From positions 310,001 through 374,000 of the forward strand of contig JBNKTC010000020.1 of assembly GCA_050297855.1 (NCBI GenBank): 64,000 nt of DNA, given 5' to 3'. Both the position numbers and the translations under genes were made by a program. Below, one piece after another: positions 42,287 to 50,625 of this stretch (positions are counted from its first letter, which is position 1; the number at the start of each line of letters is the position of its first letter). This stretch comes from SZUA-545 sp050297855 (GTDB lineage Bacteria; Campylobacterota; Campylobacteria; Campylobacterales; SZUA-545). The notes below the pieces were generated by a model, which did no database searches, was not told the DNA's origin, and saw nothing but the letters and a program-made list of their open reading frames with translations.

Positions 42287-44206
42287 TTAATACTCCACTA
42301 TATCTGCTTGGATATCCTGAATATCGGGATAGACCCGGTAATCAAAGAAGTTGGGCTCGGCCCAGTAACTGAACCACTGCGACTCGGAATCGGTATAGAC
42401 CAGATGGGCGCGGTTCTCGCTGTCGACGGCGATCGCCGAATAGGCCCCCTGCTCGGAAGTACTGGAGACTTCCGGGTTCTCCACGATCCAGTTATCCTGC
42501 CCGCTGGTCGAAGAGATCCGGCGGGAGTACTTGATCGTATTATCGGCATTAAAGACAAGACGCGGCGTGTTGTAGGCGTCGAAACTGAAATCGACGCTGT
42601 CGATCGTACTCGGCCGCGGCTCGATGCTGATGTTTTTGCTCATCCAGGTAAAATGCCCCGACTGGACGACCCGGCTGACGATCGTCACCTCCGAATCGGT
42701 ATGCCATACGACCGTCGGGACGTTGTTGGAATCGAGTTTCAGGACGACATCCTGCTCGGTCCCGTCCGTATTGGGAATCTTCTCGCTTCGCGGAGAGGTG
42801 GCCCCGGTGGTGTAGGAGGCGTAGTAGACCCCGCCGTCCGCCGCGCCCTCTTCACTCTCTTTGATGATATAGGCAAACCGTGCATCCCCGGAGATATGGT
42901 TATGGGCGGCACTGACTGACTGGACATCGCCGTCTAGGTCGAAATAGTATTTGGTGCTCCAGTCAAACCAGCTGGTAGAGGAGATGGCCGAAGTGGTCAG
43001 GTTGATTCGCTGTTTTGTCTTGTCAAAGTAGACGATATGCAGACGGGAAGCATTTGCCTCTGACCCCTCGAACGCACTCATGTCCACCATCTTCTCCCCT
43101 TCGACCAGCGTACTGTTCGTTTCACCGAAGATATCGGTCGGGCTGATCGAGGAGATCGTCGTACTGTCGATCCAGTCGCTGGTGTTATTCCGCATAAACC
43201 AGAGTTTCGGACGGTTGTTTTCAAGGAAGAGGAGCAGCGGAAGCCCTTTGTTTACTTCAAAGGGCGATATGGCGAGTCTGGCGCATTTCCCCGCATTGGT
43301 CACGACCGTCTCGTTCCGCCAGCTTCCGTTAAAAAAGGAGTACATCAGATCGTCACTGCTTTTATCGTAGTGGGCCACATGGACGATCTTTTTCCCTTCG
43401 AAATCGTCCACTGCCAGGCTCAGGTAGTTCCCGGCATCGACCGTATCGTCCTGGGGTTTGGAGGACTCCGTCGCATCCTTGACCTGCAGGACAAGGGGCG
43501 ACCCCGTGATCCGGACCATCGTCCCGACACTGTCGTCACTTACCGTATATATTGGGGTGATAAAGGCGTACCCTTTCTGTTTCCCCGTTACGGTGATCAC
43601 CTTGGAGTCGTTACTGTCAAGCTGCGTCGGCGTGATCTCCGCCACGTTGGTATCACTGACTTCAAAGGTGACCGTTCCCGGCGAGATGGAAGTCTGGGCC
43701 CCGAAATAGTCCACCGCGGTCAGCTTGAAGACCCGCTCCGCCCCGACATCCACGTAGGCACGGTCGGGGGAGAGGTAGATCTCCGCCACATCGTTGGTCA
43801 GGGCCACAACGTTAACCGTCACGCTGTAGGTTTTGGAGGTGAAATTGGCATAGCTGGCATATAGTGTGATCGTCGCCGTCCCCGTACTCTTGCCGATCAC
43901 CGTGCCGTTCTGGTTTACCGTAGCGACCCCCGGTGCGCTGCTGCTCCATGCGACCGTGACAGGGTTGGAGATCGTCGACTGCAGGTACTCTCCCGCAGAA
44001 TCGGTCACAATGGCCGTCAGTTTGATCGAACCGTTGATCGCGACGATGGGGTTGGCGGGATAGACCCGTTTGATATTGATCGCGTCGGTGCTCACCAGGC
44101 TCTGGGTATTGCTGCTGACCGTGGATGCGTTGCTCTCCCGCTCGAGGTTGCAGCCGCTAAAAATCAATAGGAACAATAGGACAATAATAAAATGGATCTG
44201 TTTCAC
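42287..44206 (-). CDS. Lipoprotein with bacterial Ig-like (Big2) domain
   Basis: A 639-residue lipoprotein; the lipobox is LLIFSGC. Residues about 40-130 match a Big2 domain (NPVTVAWSSSAPGVATVNQN then GTVIGKSTGTATITL). A second Ig-like unit follows (EVSDTNVAEITPTQL). From about 230 to the end is a segment with recurring blade-like motifs (NVPTVVWHTDSEV, NTPRLVFNADNTI, NRAHLVYTDSES), which suggests a beta-propeller. Big2 domains occur in adhesins. It is the first gene of the minus-strand exported-protein cluster and is divergent from the sigma-54-driven fliK-like gene. Confidence 0.82.
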   Translation of the reverse strand: MKQIHFIIVLLFLLIFSGCNLERESNASTVSSNTQSLVSTDAINIKRVYPANPIVAINGSIKLTAIVTDSAGEYLQSTISNPVTVAWSSSAPGVATVNQNGTVIGKSTGTATITLYASYANFTSKTYSVTVNVVALTNDVAEIYLSPDRAYVDVGAERVFKLTAVDYFGAQTSISPGTVTFEVSDTNVAEITPTQLDSNDSKVITVTGKQKGYAFITPIYTVSDDSVGTMVRITGSPLVLQVKDATESSKPQDDTVDAGNYLSLAVDDFEGKKIVHVAHYDKSSDDLMYSFFNGSWRNETVVTNAGKCARLAISPFEVNKGLPLLLFLENNRPKLWFMRNNTSDWIDSTTISSISPTDIFGETNSTLVEGEKMVDMSAFEGSEANASRLHIVYFDKTKQRINLTTSAISSTSWFDWSTKYYFDLDGDVQSVSAAHNHISGDARFAYIIKESEEGAADGGVYYASYTTGATSPRSEKIPNTDGTEQDVVLKLDSNNVPTVVWHTDSEVTIVSRVVQSGHFTWMSKNISIEPRPSTIDSVDFSFDAYNTPRLVFNADNTIKYSRRISSTSGQDNWIVENPEVSSTSEQGAYSAIAVDSENRAHLVYTDSESQWFSYWAEPNFFDYRVYPDIQDIQADIVEY

Positions 44207-44290
44207 CTTCGCTCTCCTAATATGTAGAGTTCTACGGCCAAAGCAGCAATAAGTGTTCCAAAAATAAATGTCTTCTAAATGAGCGTTTTT

Positions 44291-44307
44291 GGGAATGGAT
44301 GTTGCTT
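44291..44307 (+). promoter_or_regulatory. Candidate sigma-54 promoter of the fliK-like gene
   Basis: GG (44292-44293) and GC (44304-44305) are separated by 10 bases, with GGGAAT as the -24 element and TTGCTT as the -12 element. It lies 50 bases before the fliK-like ATG. Campylobacterota use sigma-54 for hook genes, which supports it; the -24 match is weaker than at 50573. Confidence 0.55.
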
Positions 44308-44356
44308 GCCATACACCATATTTCTAATTAGATATTCAGGCAAACGGCAGATCATT

Positions 44357-46999
44357 ATGGAACAACTCGTATCACTTCTTAACCTCGCCCCGCCCAAAAC
44401 GGCCAAGGCGGGTACCACCCCGTCGCAGACCCCGCTGCAGGAAAGCGAAGAGGCTTTCCAGAACTCGCTGGATGATGCATTTGAGGCCATCGAACTCCAC
44501 GGGAAAGAGGGCACGCAGATCAACGCCAAGGCCGTTGTCGCATCGCGCCATGTGACAAAGCAGCTGGCCGAGGAGAAAGAAATCCGGGATATCAAAGACC
44601 TCAAAGATATCAAGGACATCGTCCGCCTCTCCGGTGAAAAAAAGCTCAACCTGAAGTCGCTTACCGTCGAGATCAAACAGCAGGGCGAACCGGATAAAAA
44701 ACTGGTGATCAGACGGGAAGAGAAAACGGAAAAACCATCCGAAAAACTTGAACGGCACGCTTCCGCCAAGGCCGTCGATACCGATACGAAACCCTCCAAA
44801 AGCGCATCCTCCAAATCACCCGTCGACCTCAAGGAGCTGATCAGCCGCCTTGACAACCCGAAAGAGGAGAGCGGCGAGGCCAAAAGCGGCCTGAAGGCCG
44901 CGGCAGACAACAAGGCGGACGTGGTGAAATCCCCTGCCCCGCGCGAAACGAAAACTGCCCTGCCCCAGGTAAAAAAAGAACCCGCACCGCTTGAAGGCGT
45001 AATACAAAAGGGTCTGCCTGCCGAACCCGAAGAGGTCACCGAAAAGGGAACGGAAGAAAAGACCAGGAGATCGGTCAAAGAGAAGGAGTCCGAGAGCAGA
45101 CGGCAGGCTGAACCCTCCAAGGAGATCAAAGCTGAAAACACTCCGAGGGAAACCAAAGAGACACCCTCCGCCGGACGTCTGAACCCCAAGGAGGCCGAAC
45201 AGACGGTCCAAGCCGAACGCAGCACCGTCAAAGCGGCTGACGATCACGCTGCCGTTCAAAAAGAGCAGGGGAAGCCGCAGCAAACCGCCCCTGCATCTCA
45301 CGCAGACCCGGAACCCGAAACACTGCATAAAGCATCTCCGAATGCAAATGAGAACGCAGGCACACAAATCGCCCGGGCCAAAACGGAGCCCCTCTCCGTT
45401 GATGAGAGAAAAGAACCGAAGACGCCCAAAGAGCTCAAGGGCAGCCCCACAGCCCCAAAAAGAGAGGAACATAAAACCGAAACAAAACCGGGCGCCAACG
45501 AGGAAGCGAGACCCGGCAGGAGAGCTGCGGAGAATAAGAGTGACACCCTCCGGGACTCTGCTGAGACAAAAGCTCCGGAGAGAAAACTCCCCGAGGCAAA
45601 GGTCTCCCAAACGCAACAGCCTGCCGATACAAGACGAGCCGAAACAGCTGATCGTACACCGGGGGAGAGCAAGACCTCCCCGCGCCAGCACCCGGCCCAA
45701 CCCGTACACACTGCCGCCAGGAGCGAGACTGCCATATCCCTGACAGCTGCTGCAGAGAGTGTCAAGAATACTCCGCAAGAACCGGTGACAACCGGACCTG
45801 CAGCCCCGGCACAACCGGAAAAGAGCCCGGCCAAGGCCCAGGGCCTCGCCACGCTGCTTAACCGGAAAGCAGAGACCCCAAACCGTTCCGAGCAGGCTGT
45901 AAAAGAGAAAAAACCGGCTACGACACAGAGACCGGAACCGGCATCCCCTGCTCGTCAGCAGACCGAAACGGCTCCGCTTAAAACCGGCTCCGGCGGGGCG
46001 GCCCCGGCAGAGAGTCCATCGGCGGTACCGGAAACCGACGCCATCGACACGCTCCCCGGCTTAAAAGAGACACCGCTGCGGAAAAAAACGGAGACCAAAG
46101 TCTCCAAGGAAGCGCTCAACACACCGCAGACGCAGGTGCAGGCAACCAAAAAAGAGGAAGGGACCCAAGAGACACCCGCACGTGTCCAGAAAGAGCAGCT
46201 TACCCGGCCAAGCGTGACGCTAAGCTCCCTGATCTCCGCGCAGAAGGCCGAGACCAAAGAGAAAAAATCCCACAATTCGGCCCAGGAGGCCCCGTCCCGG
46301 ACCGCTGCGCAGCAGCTTCCCCTTGCGGAGGCACCTGCGGAGGAACTGCCTGATGCCAGCCGCGAACTGCTTTCGCGTATTGTCTCCCAGAACATTTCCG
46401 CTTCCGCAGCCGGTGCCGTCAAAAGTGACCCGGTGCAGCGCGAAATGATCCAGCAGGCCAAAACGGGAATGGAAACTGCTTTAGAGAGTGTCACCCAAAA
46501 CGAGAACGGAGCCGAAGACTCCGTCCAGGAGGTCGGAAAACAGGATGATATCAAGACCGATACGGTCAAAAGCCGGGTCGCCTCGGCGCGGGCTACGGTC
46601 AATCATTTTGTCAACGACATGAAAGAGCAGATCGAAAACTACCGCGCACCGCTGATGAAGATCACACTCGATCTCAACCCCAAAAACCTGGGCAGCGTCG
46701 GGGTCACCCTGCTAAACCGTGGGAAAAACCTGCATGTTCAGATCCATTCGAACAACCAGGCGATCCAGCTCTTCATGCAGAATCATGCCGACTTCCGCAA
46801 CGCCCTTTCCGACCTGGGCTACAAGGATGTCCAGCTTAACTTCTCCTCGGGGCAGGGAAGCTCGGCAAACCACAACGGCGGCGGCCAGGGCAGCTACCGG
46901 GAACAGCAACAGTCCCCGTATTCCGGCCCGGAGCATCAGGACAACGACACCCAGACAGACGAGATGGAGATCATCCTCCCCAATCTCATCTACGGGTAG
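44357..46999 (+). CDS. fliK: Flagellar hook-length control protein FliK-like
   Basis: An 881-residue protein with the FliK plan: a short N-terminus (MEQLVSLLNLAPPKTAKAG), a very long disordered Lys/Glu/Pro/Thr/Ala-rich middle (about 60-720), and a C-terminal FliK hook-length domain (YRAPLMKITLDLNPKNLGSV, GVTLLNRGKNLHVQIHSN). FliK acts as a secreted ruler and switches export specificity when the hook is complete. The start at 44357 is the first of the conserved-looking N-terminus; an upstream in-frame ATG lacks support. The ribosome binding site is weak. It heads the hook operon: flgD starts 21 bases after the stop. Confidence 0.85.
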   Translation: MEQLVSLLNLAPPKTAKAGTTPSQTPLQESEEAFQNSLDDAFEAIELHGKEGTQINAKAVVASRHVTKQLAEEKEIRDIKDLKDIKDIVRLSGEKKLNLKSLTVEIKQQGEPDKKLVIRREEKTEKPSEKLERHASAKAVDTDTKPSKSASSKSPVDLKELISRLDNPKEESGEAKSGLKAAADNKADVVKSPAPRETKTALPQVKKEPAPLEGVIQKGLPAEPEEVTEKGTEEKTRRSVKEKESESRRQAEPSKEIKAENTPRETKETPSAGRLNPKEAEQTVQAERSTVKAADDHAAVQKEQGKPQQTAPASHADPEPETLHKASPNANENAGTQIARAKTEPLSVDERKEPKTPKELKGSPTAPKREEHKTETKPGANEEARPGRRAAENKSDTLRDSAETKAPERKLPEAKVSQTQQPADTRRAETADRTPGESKTSPRQHPAQPVHTAARSETAISLTAAAESVKNTPQEPVTTGPAAPAQPEKSPAKAQGLATLLNRKAETPNRSEQAVKEKKPATTQRPEPASPARQQTETAPLKTGSGGAAPAESPSAVPETDAIDTLPGLKETPLRKKTETKVSKEALNTPQTQVQATKKEEGTQETPARVQKEQLTRPSVTLSSLISAQKAETKEKKSHNSAQEAPSRTAAQQLPLAEAPAEELPDASRELLSRIVSQNISASAAGAVKSDPVQREMIQQAKTGMETALESVTQNENGAEDSVQEVGKQDDIKTDTVKSRVASARATVNHFVNDMKEQIENYRAPLMKITLDLNPKNLGSVGVTLLNRGKNLHVQIHSNNQAIQLFMQNHADFRNALSDLGYKDVQLNFSSGQGSSANHNGGGQGSYREQQQSPYSGPEHQDNDTQTDEMEIILPNLIYG

Positions 47000-47020
47000 A
47001 TAGACCAAAAGGAGTCAACC

Positions 47021-47791
47021 ATGGCAGCAGAAGCTATCAGTTCAACCCAGACCACGACAACCGCCTCGACAGAGGGGACCGGACAGGCGTTTAACCCCAA
47101 GAGCGTCCTGGACAAAGACGCCTTTATGAAACTCTTCCTGGCCGAACTGCAGCACCAGGACCCGACCGACCCGATGGATACGGACAAGATGATCACCCAG
47201 ACGGCCAACCTGACGACCGTCGAATCGATGGAGAACGTCCAGAAGTCCATCGGCAGCCTGGTCAACACCTTCCAGTCGACATCCGGGATCGATACGATCT
47301 CCGCCGTAGGCAAGATCGCCGATACGGGTCTGGATGCCTTTAACGTCAGCGAAGGGGGCGAATCCATCGACTTCGAACTCTTCTTCGAAACCGACTTCAC
47401 CCAGGCAGAGGTCTTTGTCTTCGATACGACCGGAAACGCCGTCAAAAAATTCACTGTCGAAGACGGGAATGAAGGGATGAACTCCATCCGCTGGGACGGA
47501 ACCGATCAAAACGGCAACCCGGTAGACGCCGGTGTCTACCGGATCGAAGCCACCTATAAAGATGCGGCCAACCCGACGGGCAACGAGATCCTGATGACCA
47601 AAATGGGCCTCTACCCGATCGAATCGGTGATCTTCGGCGGCGAAGAGGTGCAGGTGCGCCTGGGTAACGAATACTTCAACTTCTCCGATATCCGCGAGAT
47701 CATGGAGCCGTTCGCCAACAAAGTGACGATCCCGACCTCCACGACAGACGATACGACGACCGATACAACGACGGAAGCGACAGGCGCATAG
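47021..47791 (+). CDS. flgD: Flagellar hook assembly (cap) protein
   Basis: FlgD caps the growing hook and assists polymerisation of FlgE. The 256-residue protein has the conserved N-terminal block DKDAFMKLFLAELQHQDPTD then PMDTDKMITQTANLTTVESM. The C-terminal FlgD Tudor/Ig-like domain follows (NSIRWDGTDQNGNPVDAGVY). The C-terminal tail is a Thr/Asp repeat. A good AAGGAG precedes the ATG. The gene lies between fliK and flgE1, the normal hook gene order. Confidence 0.95.
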   Translation: MAAEAISSTQTTTTASTEGTGQAFNPKSVLDKDAFMKLFLAELQHQDPTDPMDTDKMITQTANLTTVESMENVQKSIGSLVNTFQSTSGIDTISAVGKIADTGLDAFNVSEGGESIDFELFFETDFTQAEVFVFDTTGNAVKKFTVEDGNEGMNSIRWDGTDQNGNPVDAGVYRIEATYKDAANPTGNEILMTKMGLYPIESVIFGGEEVQVRLGNEYFNFSDIREIMEPFANKVTIPTSTTDDTTTDTTTEATGA

Positions 47792-47802
47792 GACGACACT
47801 AG

Positions 47803-50445
47803 ATGAACCAGTCAATATATATAGGATTCGCCAGCTCCCGCTCCAACTCCACGGCCATGGATATCGTGGGCGATAACATCGCCAACATCAATACCACCGG
47901 TTTTAAAGGAAGCAGTGCGGAGTTTGCCACCCTCTTCTCCGGGTACCTGAACACTGCGGCCAATGACCCCGTCACCAGCAGTACCGGCAACGGGATGCGC
48001 GTCAACGGTTCCGCCCTGGATATGAGCGAAGGTTCCTATCAATCTTCCGAGAGCCCCTTCCATATGGCCATCGCGGGCCAGGGGTGGTTCGGGGTGATCA
48101 ACGACAACATCTACAACGCCACCGATATCTCCTATACCCGTGACGGGACCTTTTCCCAAAACAGCGAGGGCTACCTAGTGGACGGGAACGGCTACTATCT
48201 GCTGGGGACCGACTACGGGCTAATCAGCGAGAACAGCGACGGCACCTATATCATCGACACGACGGCGACGGCAACGGACCCCAGCACCACGGTCGGGGAA
48301 CAGAACCCGCTCTTTGCGCCCAAGTTCCTCACCTATCCCCATATCACGACCAGCAGCGCGACGCTGCAGAAAAACCTCTACTCCGAGAGCAGCACCCAAC
48401 TGGCCGAAGCCGATACCGATACGGGGATCGCCGCGCTCCTGACATCGGGCGGGGACCTGATGGCCATCCAGAACGACCAGGATTTTTTGATGAGTGTCGG
48501 GACCGATGGGGCCACCTACTCGGGTGGGAAAATCCTCTACAGCTTTGCCACCCTGGATGATTCCGCCGCCATCGCCAACAGCGCCGATTTTACGATCAAC
48601 GGCACACCGGTCACGGCCACATGGAACGACAGTGACGATGCCCAGACCGTCGCGGCGGCGATCAATGATGCGGTCAACGCCGCCGGCCTTACGGGTGTGA
48701 CCGCCGCATACAGCGGCAACACGATCACCCTGTCGGCGGATGATAGCCTGACGATCACGAACTCCACCTACCCGGGGCTCGGTTCCGTCTATATCGCCGA
48801 TATCCGGTACGATGAAACGGCAAGCGGAGCGGCCAACACCTTCTCTTCCGTCGGGACCCTGGCGGACACACTGGCCCAGGGGATCGCATCTGTCTACGGA
48901 AGCGACAGCGCGGAGGTCTTTGTCAACTCCGAAGGGAAGATCGAAGTCGCGGCCAAATCCGATACCATCATGATGAATTTCCAGAGTGCCGCCGATACCA
49001 ACAGCGAACTGCTCAATACGATGAATGCCCTCAGCCAGACCATCGTCGAGGGGACGACAACGGTCACGCGTGCCTTTAACGTCGCATCGACCACCTCTTC
49101 CCAGAAGATCATCGACGAAGAAGGGAACGAAAAACTGCTCTACGTCACCATGACGCAGACCACACCCCAGACGGCGACCACCGGGGCGGTCTGGCAGGCC
49201 GATGCCAAGATCGTCAGCAGCGAAAATGCCACGGAGCTGACCGATGCCGCCGAACTGATCAGTAACGGCGAAAGTATCGACCTCAAAACCGACCAGGATA
49301 TGTGGATATCCCTCGGAAACGGCGACATCCGGAAAACGACCTTCGGGTACGACTACGCCCTGGAAGCACCGGAGGATATTGCCGACGGGAACGACGGCAT
49401 CCTTGCCTTTTCGCTCAACGGAACGGCGGTCAGCGTCACGATCACCGACGGCTCCTCCCCGAACGAATCGGCGACCCTCATCGCCCAGGCACTGCAAAAC
49501 GCCGGGTTTGACGCCTCGGTCAACTCCGGGGAGGTGCTGATCCATGCCGACGATACGATGCCCACACTCACTATCACCGGCGGAACCAGCAGCTACGACA
49601 ACTATACGATCCCGAGCCATACCCTGCAGCATGCCGTCTACGGAACAGGCAGCAGCACCAGCTTTACCACCCTTGAAGATATCGTCACGATGATCGATGC
49701 GGGGACGCAGAGTGCGGGGCTGGCACTGGATTCCTCCATCACCAACGCGACCCTTTCGGTCCAGAACAGCGGGACGGAAGATGTCGCTTTCCGTATCCTT
49801 GCCGGTATGGACTCCAATACGGCTCTTGTCAACATGCTCAACCCGACCTACGATCCGATCACGGCCGGGAAAACCGTCGCAACGGGAAAACTCTCTACCC
49901 ATACGGTCGTCGATACGGCGAGCCAGACCCTGAACTTCGACACGACGGCCCAACTGGCAAGCGGCACGACGATCACACTGCAAAACGGGACGGAGGAGCT
50001 GGTCGTAGACCTCTCCAACCTCACAAACTACGACGACGCCGTCTATGACGAATACTTCTCCCAAAACGGAGAAGCCCAGGGGGAGTTCAGCTCCTACAAC
50101 GTCGATACGGACGGGCGGATCATCGCCAATTTCACCAACGGTGAAAACATCGCCGTCGCCGAGGTAAACCTCTACCACTTCCAAAACGAACAGGGACTTG
50201 AAAAAGTGGGCAACAACCAGTTCATCGAATCGGCCAACAGCGGCAATGCCTTTTTCTACACCGATGATGACGGACGCCTGTCCAACGGCGGCACGATCCA
50301 GAGCCAGACGCTGGAGACCAGTAACGTCTCCACGGCCAAAGCCCTGACGGAGATGATCGTCCTGCAACGCGCCTTCGACGGAGCCGCCAAGATCATCACC
50401 ACCAGCGACGAACTGCTGCAAAACGCCATCAACATGAAAAAATAG
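47803..50445 (+). CDS. flgE: Flagellar hook protein, first paralogue
   Basis: An 880-residue FlgE-family protein. The N-terminus, SRSNSTAMDIVGDNIANINT then TGFKGSSAEFATLFSG, is the rod/hook D0 domain. The C-terminus has TLETSNVSTAKALTEMIVLQ and AAKIITTSDELLQ. The long insert fits the large hook proteins of Campylobacterota. Two FlgE paralogues are known in this phylum (in Campylobacter, Cj0043 and Cj1729); the N-terminal MNQSIYIGFAS differs from the major hook type, so this is probably the Cj0043-like copy. It starts 11 bases after the flgD stop. Confidence 0.9.
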   Translation: MNQSIYIGFASSRSNSTAMDIVGDNIANINTTGFKGSSAEFATLFSGYLNTAANDPVTSSTGNGMRVNGSALDMSEGSYQSSESPFHMAIAGQGWFGVINDNIYNATDISYTRDGTFSQNSEGYLVDGNGYYLLGTDYGLISENSDGTYIIDTTATATDPSTTVGEQNPLFAPKFLTYPHITTSSATLQKNLYSESSTQLAEADTDTGIAALLTSGGDLMAIQNDQDFLMSVGTDGATYSGGKILYSFATLDDSAAIANSADFTINGTPVTATWNDSDDAQTVAAAINDAVNAAGLTGVTAAYSGNTITLSADDSLTITNSTYPGLGSVYIADIRYDETASGAANTFSSVGTLADTLAQGIASVYGSDSAEVFVNSEGKIEVAAKSDTIMMNFQSAADTNSELLNTMNALSQTIVEGTTTVTRAFNVASTTSSQKIIDEEGNEKLLYVTMTQTTPQTATTGAVWQADAKIVSSENATELTDAAELISNGESIDLKTDQDMWISLGNGDIRKTTFGYDYALEAPEDIADGNDGILAFSLNGTAVSVTITDGSSPNESATLIAQALQNAGFDASVNSGEVLIHADDTMPTLTITGGTSSYDNYTIPSHTLQHAVYGTGSSTSFTTLEDIVTMIDAGTQSAGLALDSSITNATLSVQNSGTEDVAFRILAGMDSNTALVNMLNPTYDPITAGKTVATGKLSTHTVVDTASQTLNFDTTAQLASGTTITLQNGTEELVVDLSNLTNYDDAVYDEYFSQNGEAQGEFSSYNVDTDGRIIANFTNGENIAVAEVNLYHFQNEQGLEKVGNNQFIESANSGNAFFYTDDDGRLSNGGTIQSQTLETSNVSTAKALTEMIVLQRAFDGAAKIITTSDELLQNAINMKK

Positions 50446-50494
50446 GTTTAGATAACCTTCTCTCTTCTCCGGTCCCGGATACTTGTTATTTTCT

Positions 50495-50561
50495 GCCCCG
50501 ACAGGGGCAAGCTTTAGTACCTCAGCGGTGAGCGTAGTGAAAAGGATTTTATTCTTTTCAC
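50495..50561 (+). repeat. Structured intergenic element, copy B
   Basis: In order: a hairpin GCCCC, loop GACA, GGGGC; the linker AAGCTTTAGT; a hairpin CTCA, GCGG, TGAG; a CGTA linker (within AGCGGTGAGCGTA); and an 8-bp hairpin with arms GTGAAAAG and CTTTTCAC around GATTTTATT, followed by GTTTTAAAAAG. It matches copy A (11641-11739) in linkers and loop; stem substitutions are compensatory. It lies between the two hook genes, upstream of the sigma-54 promoter at 50573. Confidence 0.75.
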
Positions 50562-50572
50562 GTTTTAAAAAG

Positions 50573-50589
50573 TGGAACGCTACTTGCTT
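50573..50589 (+). promoter_or_regulatory. Sigma-54 promoter of the second hook gene
   Basis: TGGAACG, four bases (CTAC) and TTGCTT match the RpoN consensus closely, with GG and GC 10 bases apart. It ends 36 bases before the ATG at 50626, so flgE2 can be transcribed on its own. Confidence 0.85.
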
Positions 50590-50625
50590 GCATAAAACCA
50601 GATAATTTTATAGAAGGATTATGCC

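Noticed and set aside
44600..46500. Long Lys/Glu/Pro low-complexity region as a frameshifted or non-coding stretch
   Set aside because: The frame is uninterrupted and leads into a normal FliK C-terminal domain; disordered middles are usual for FliK.
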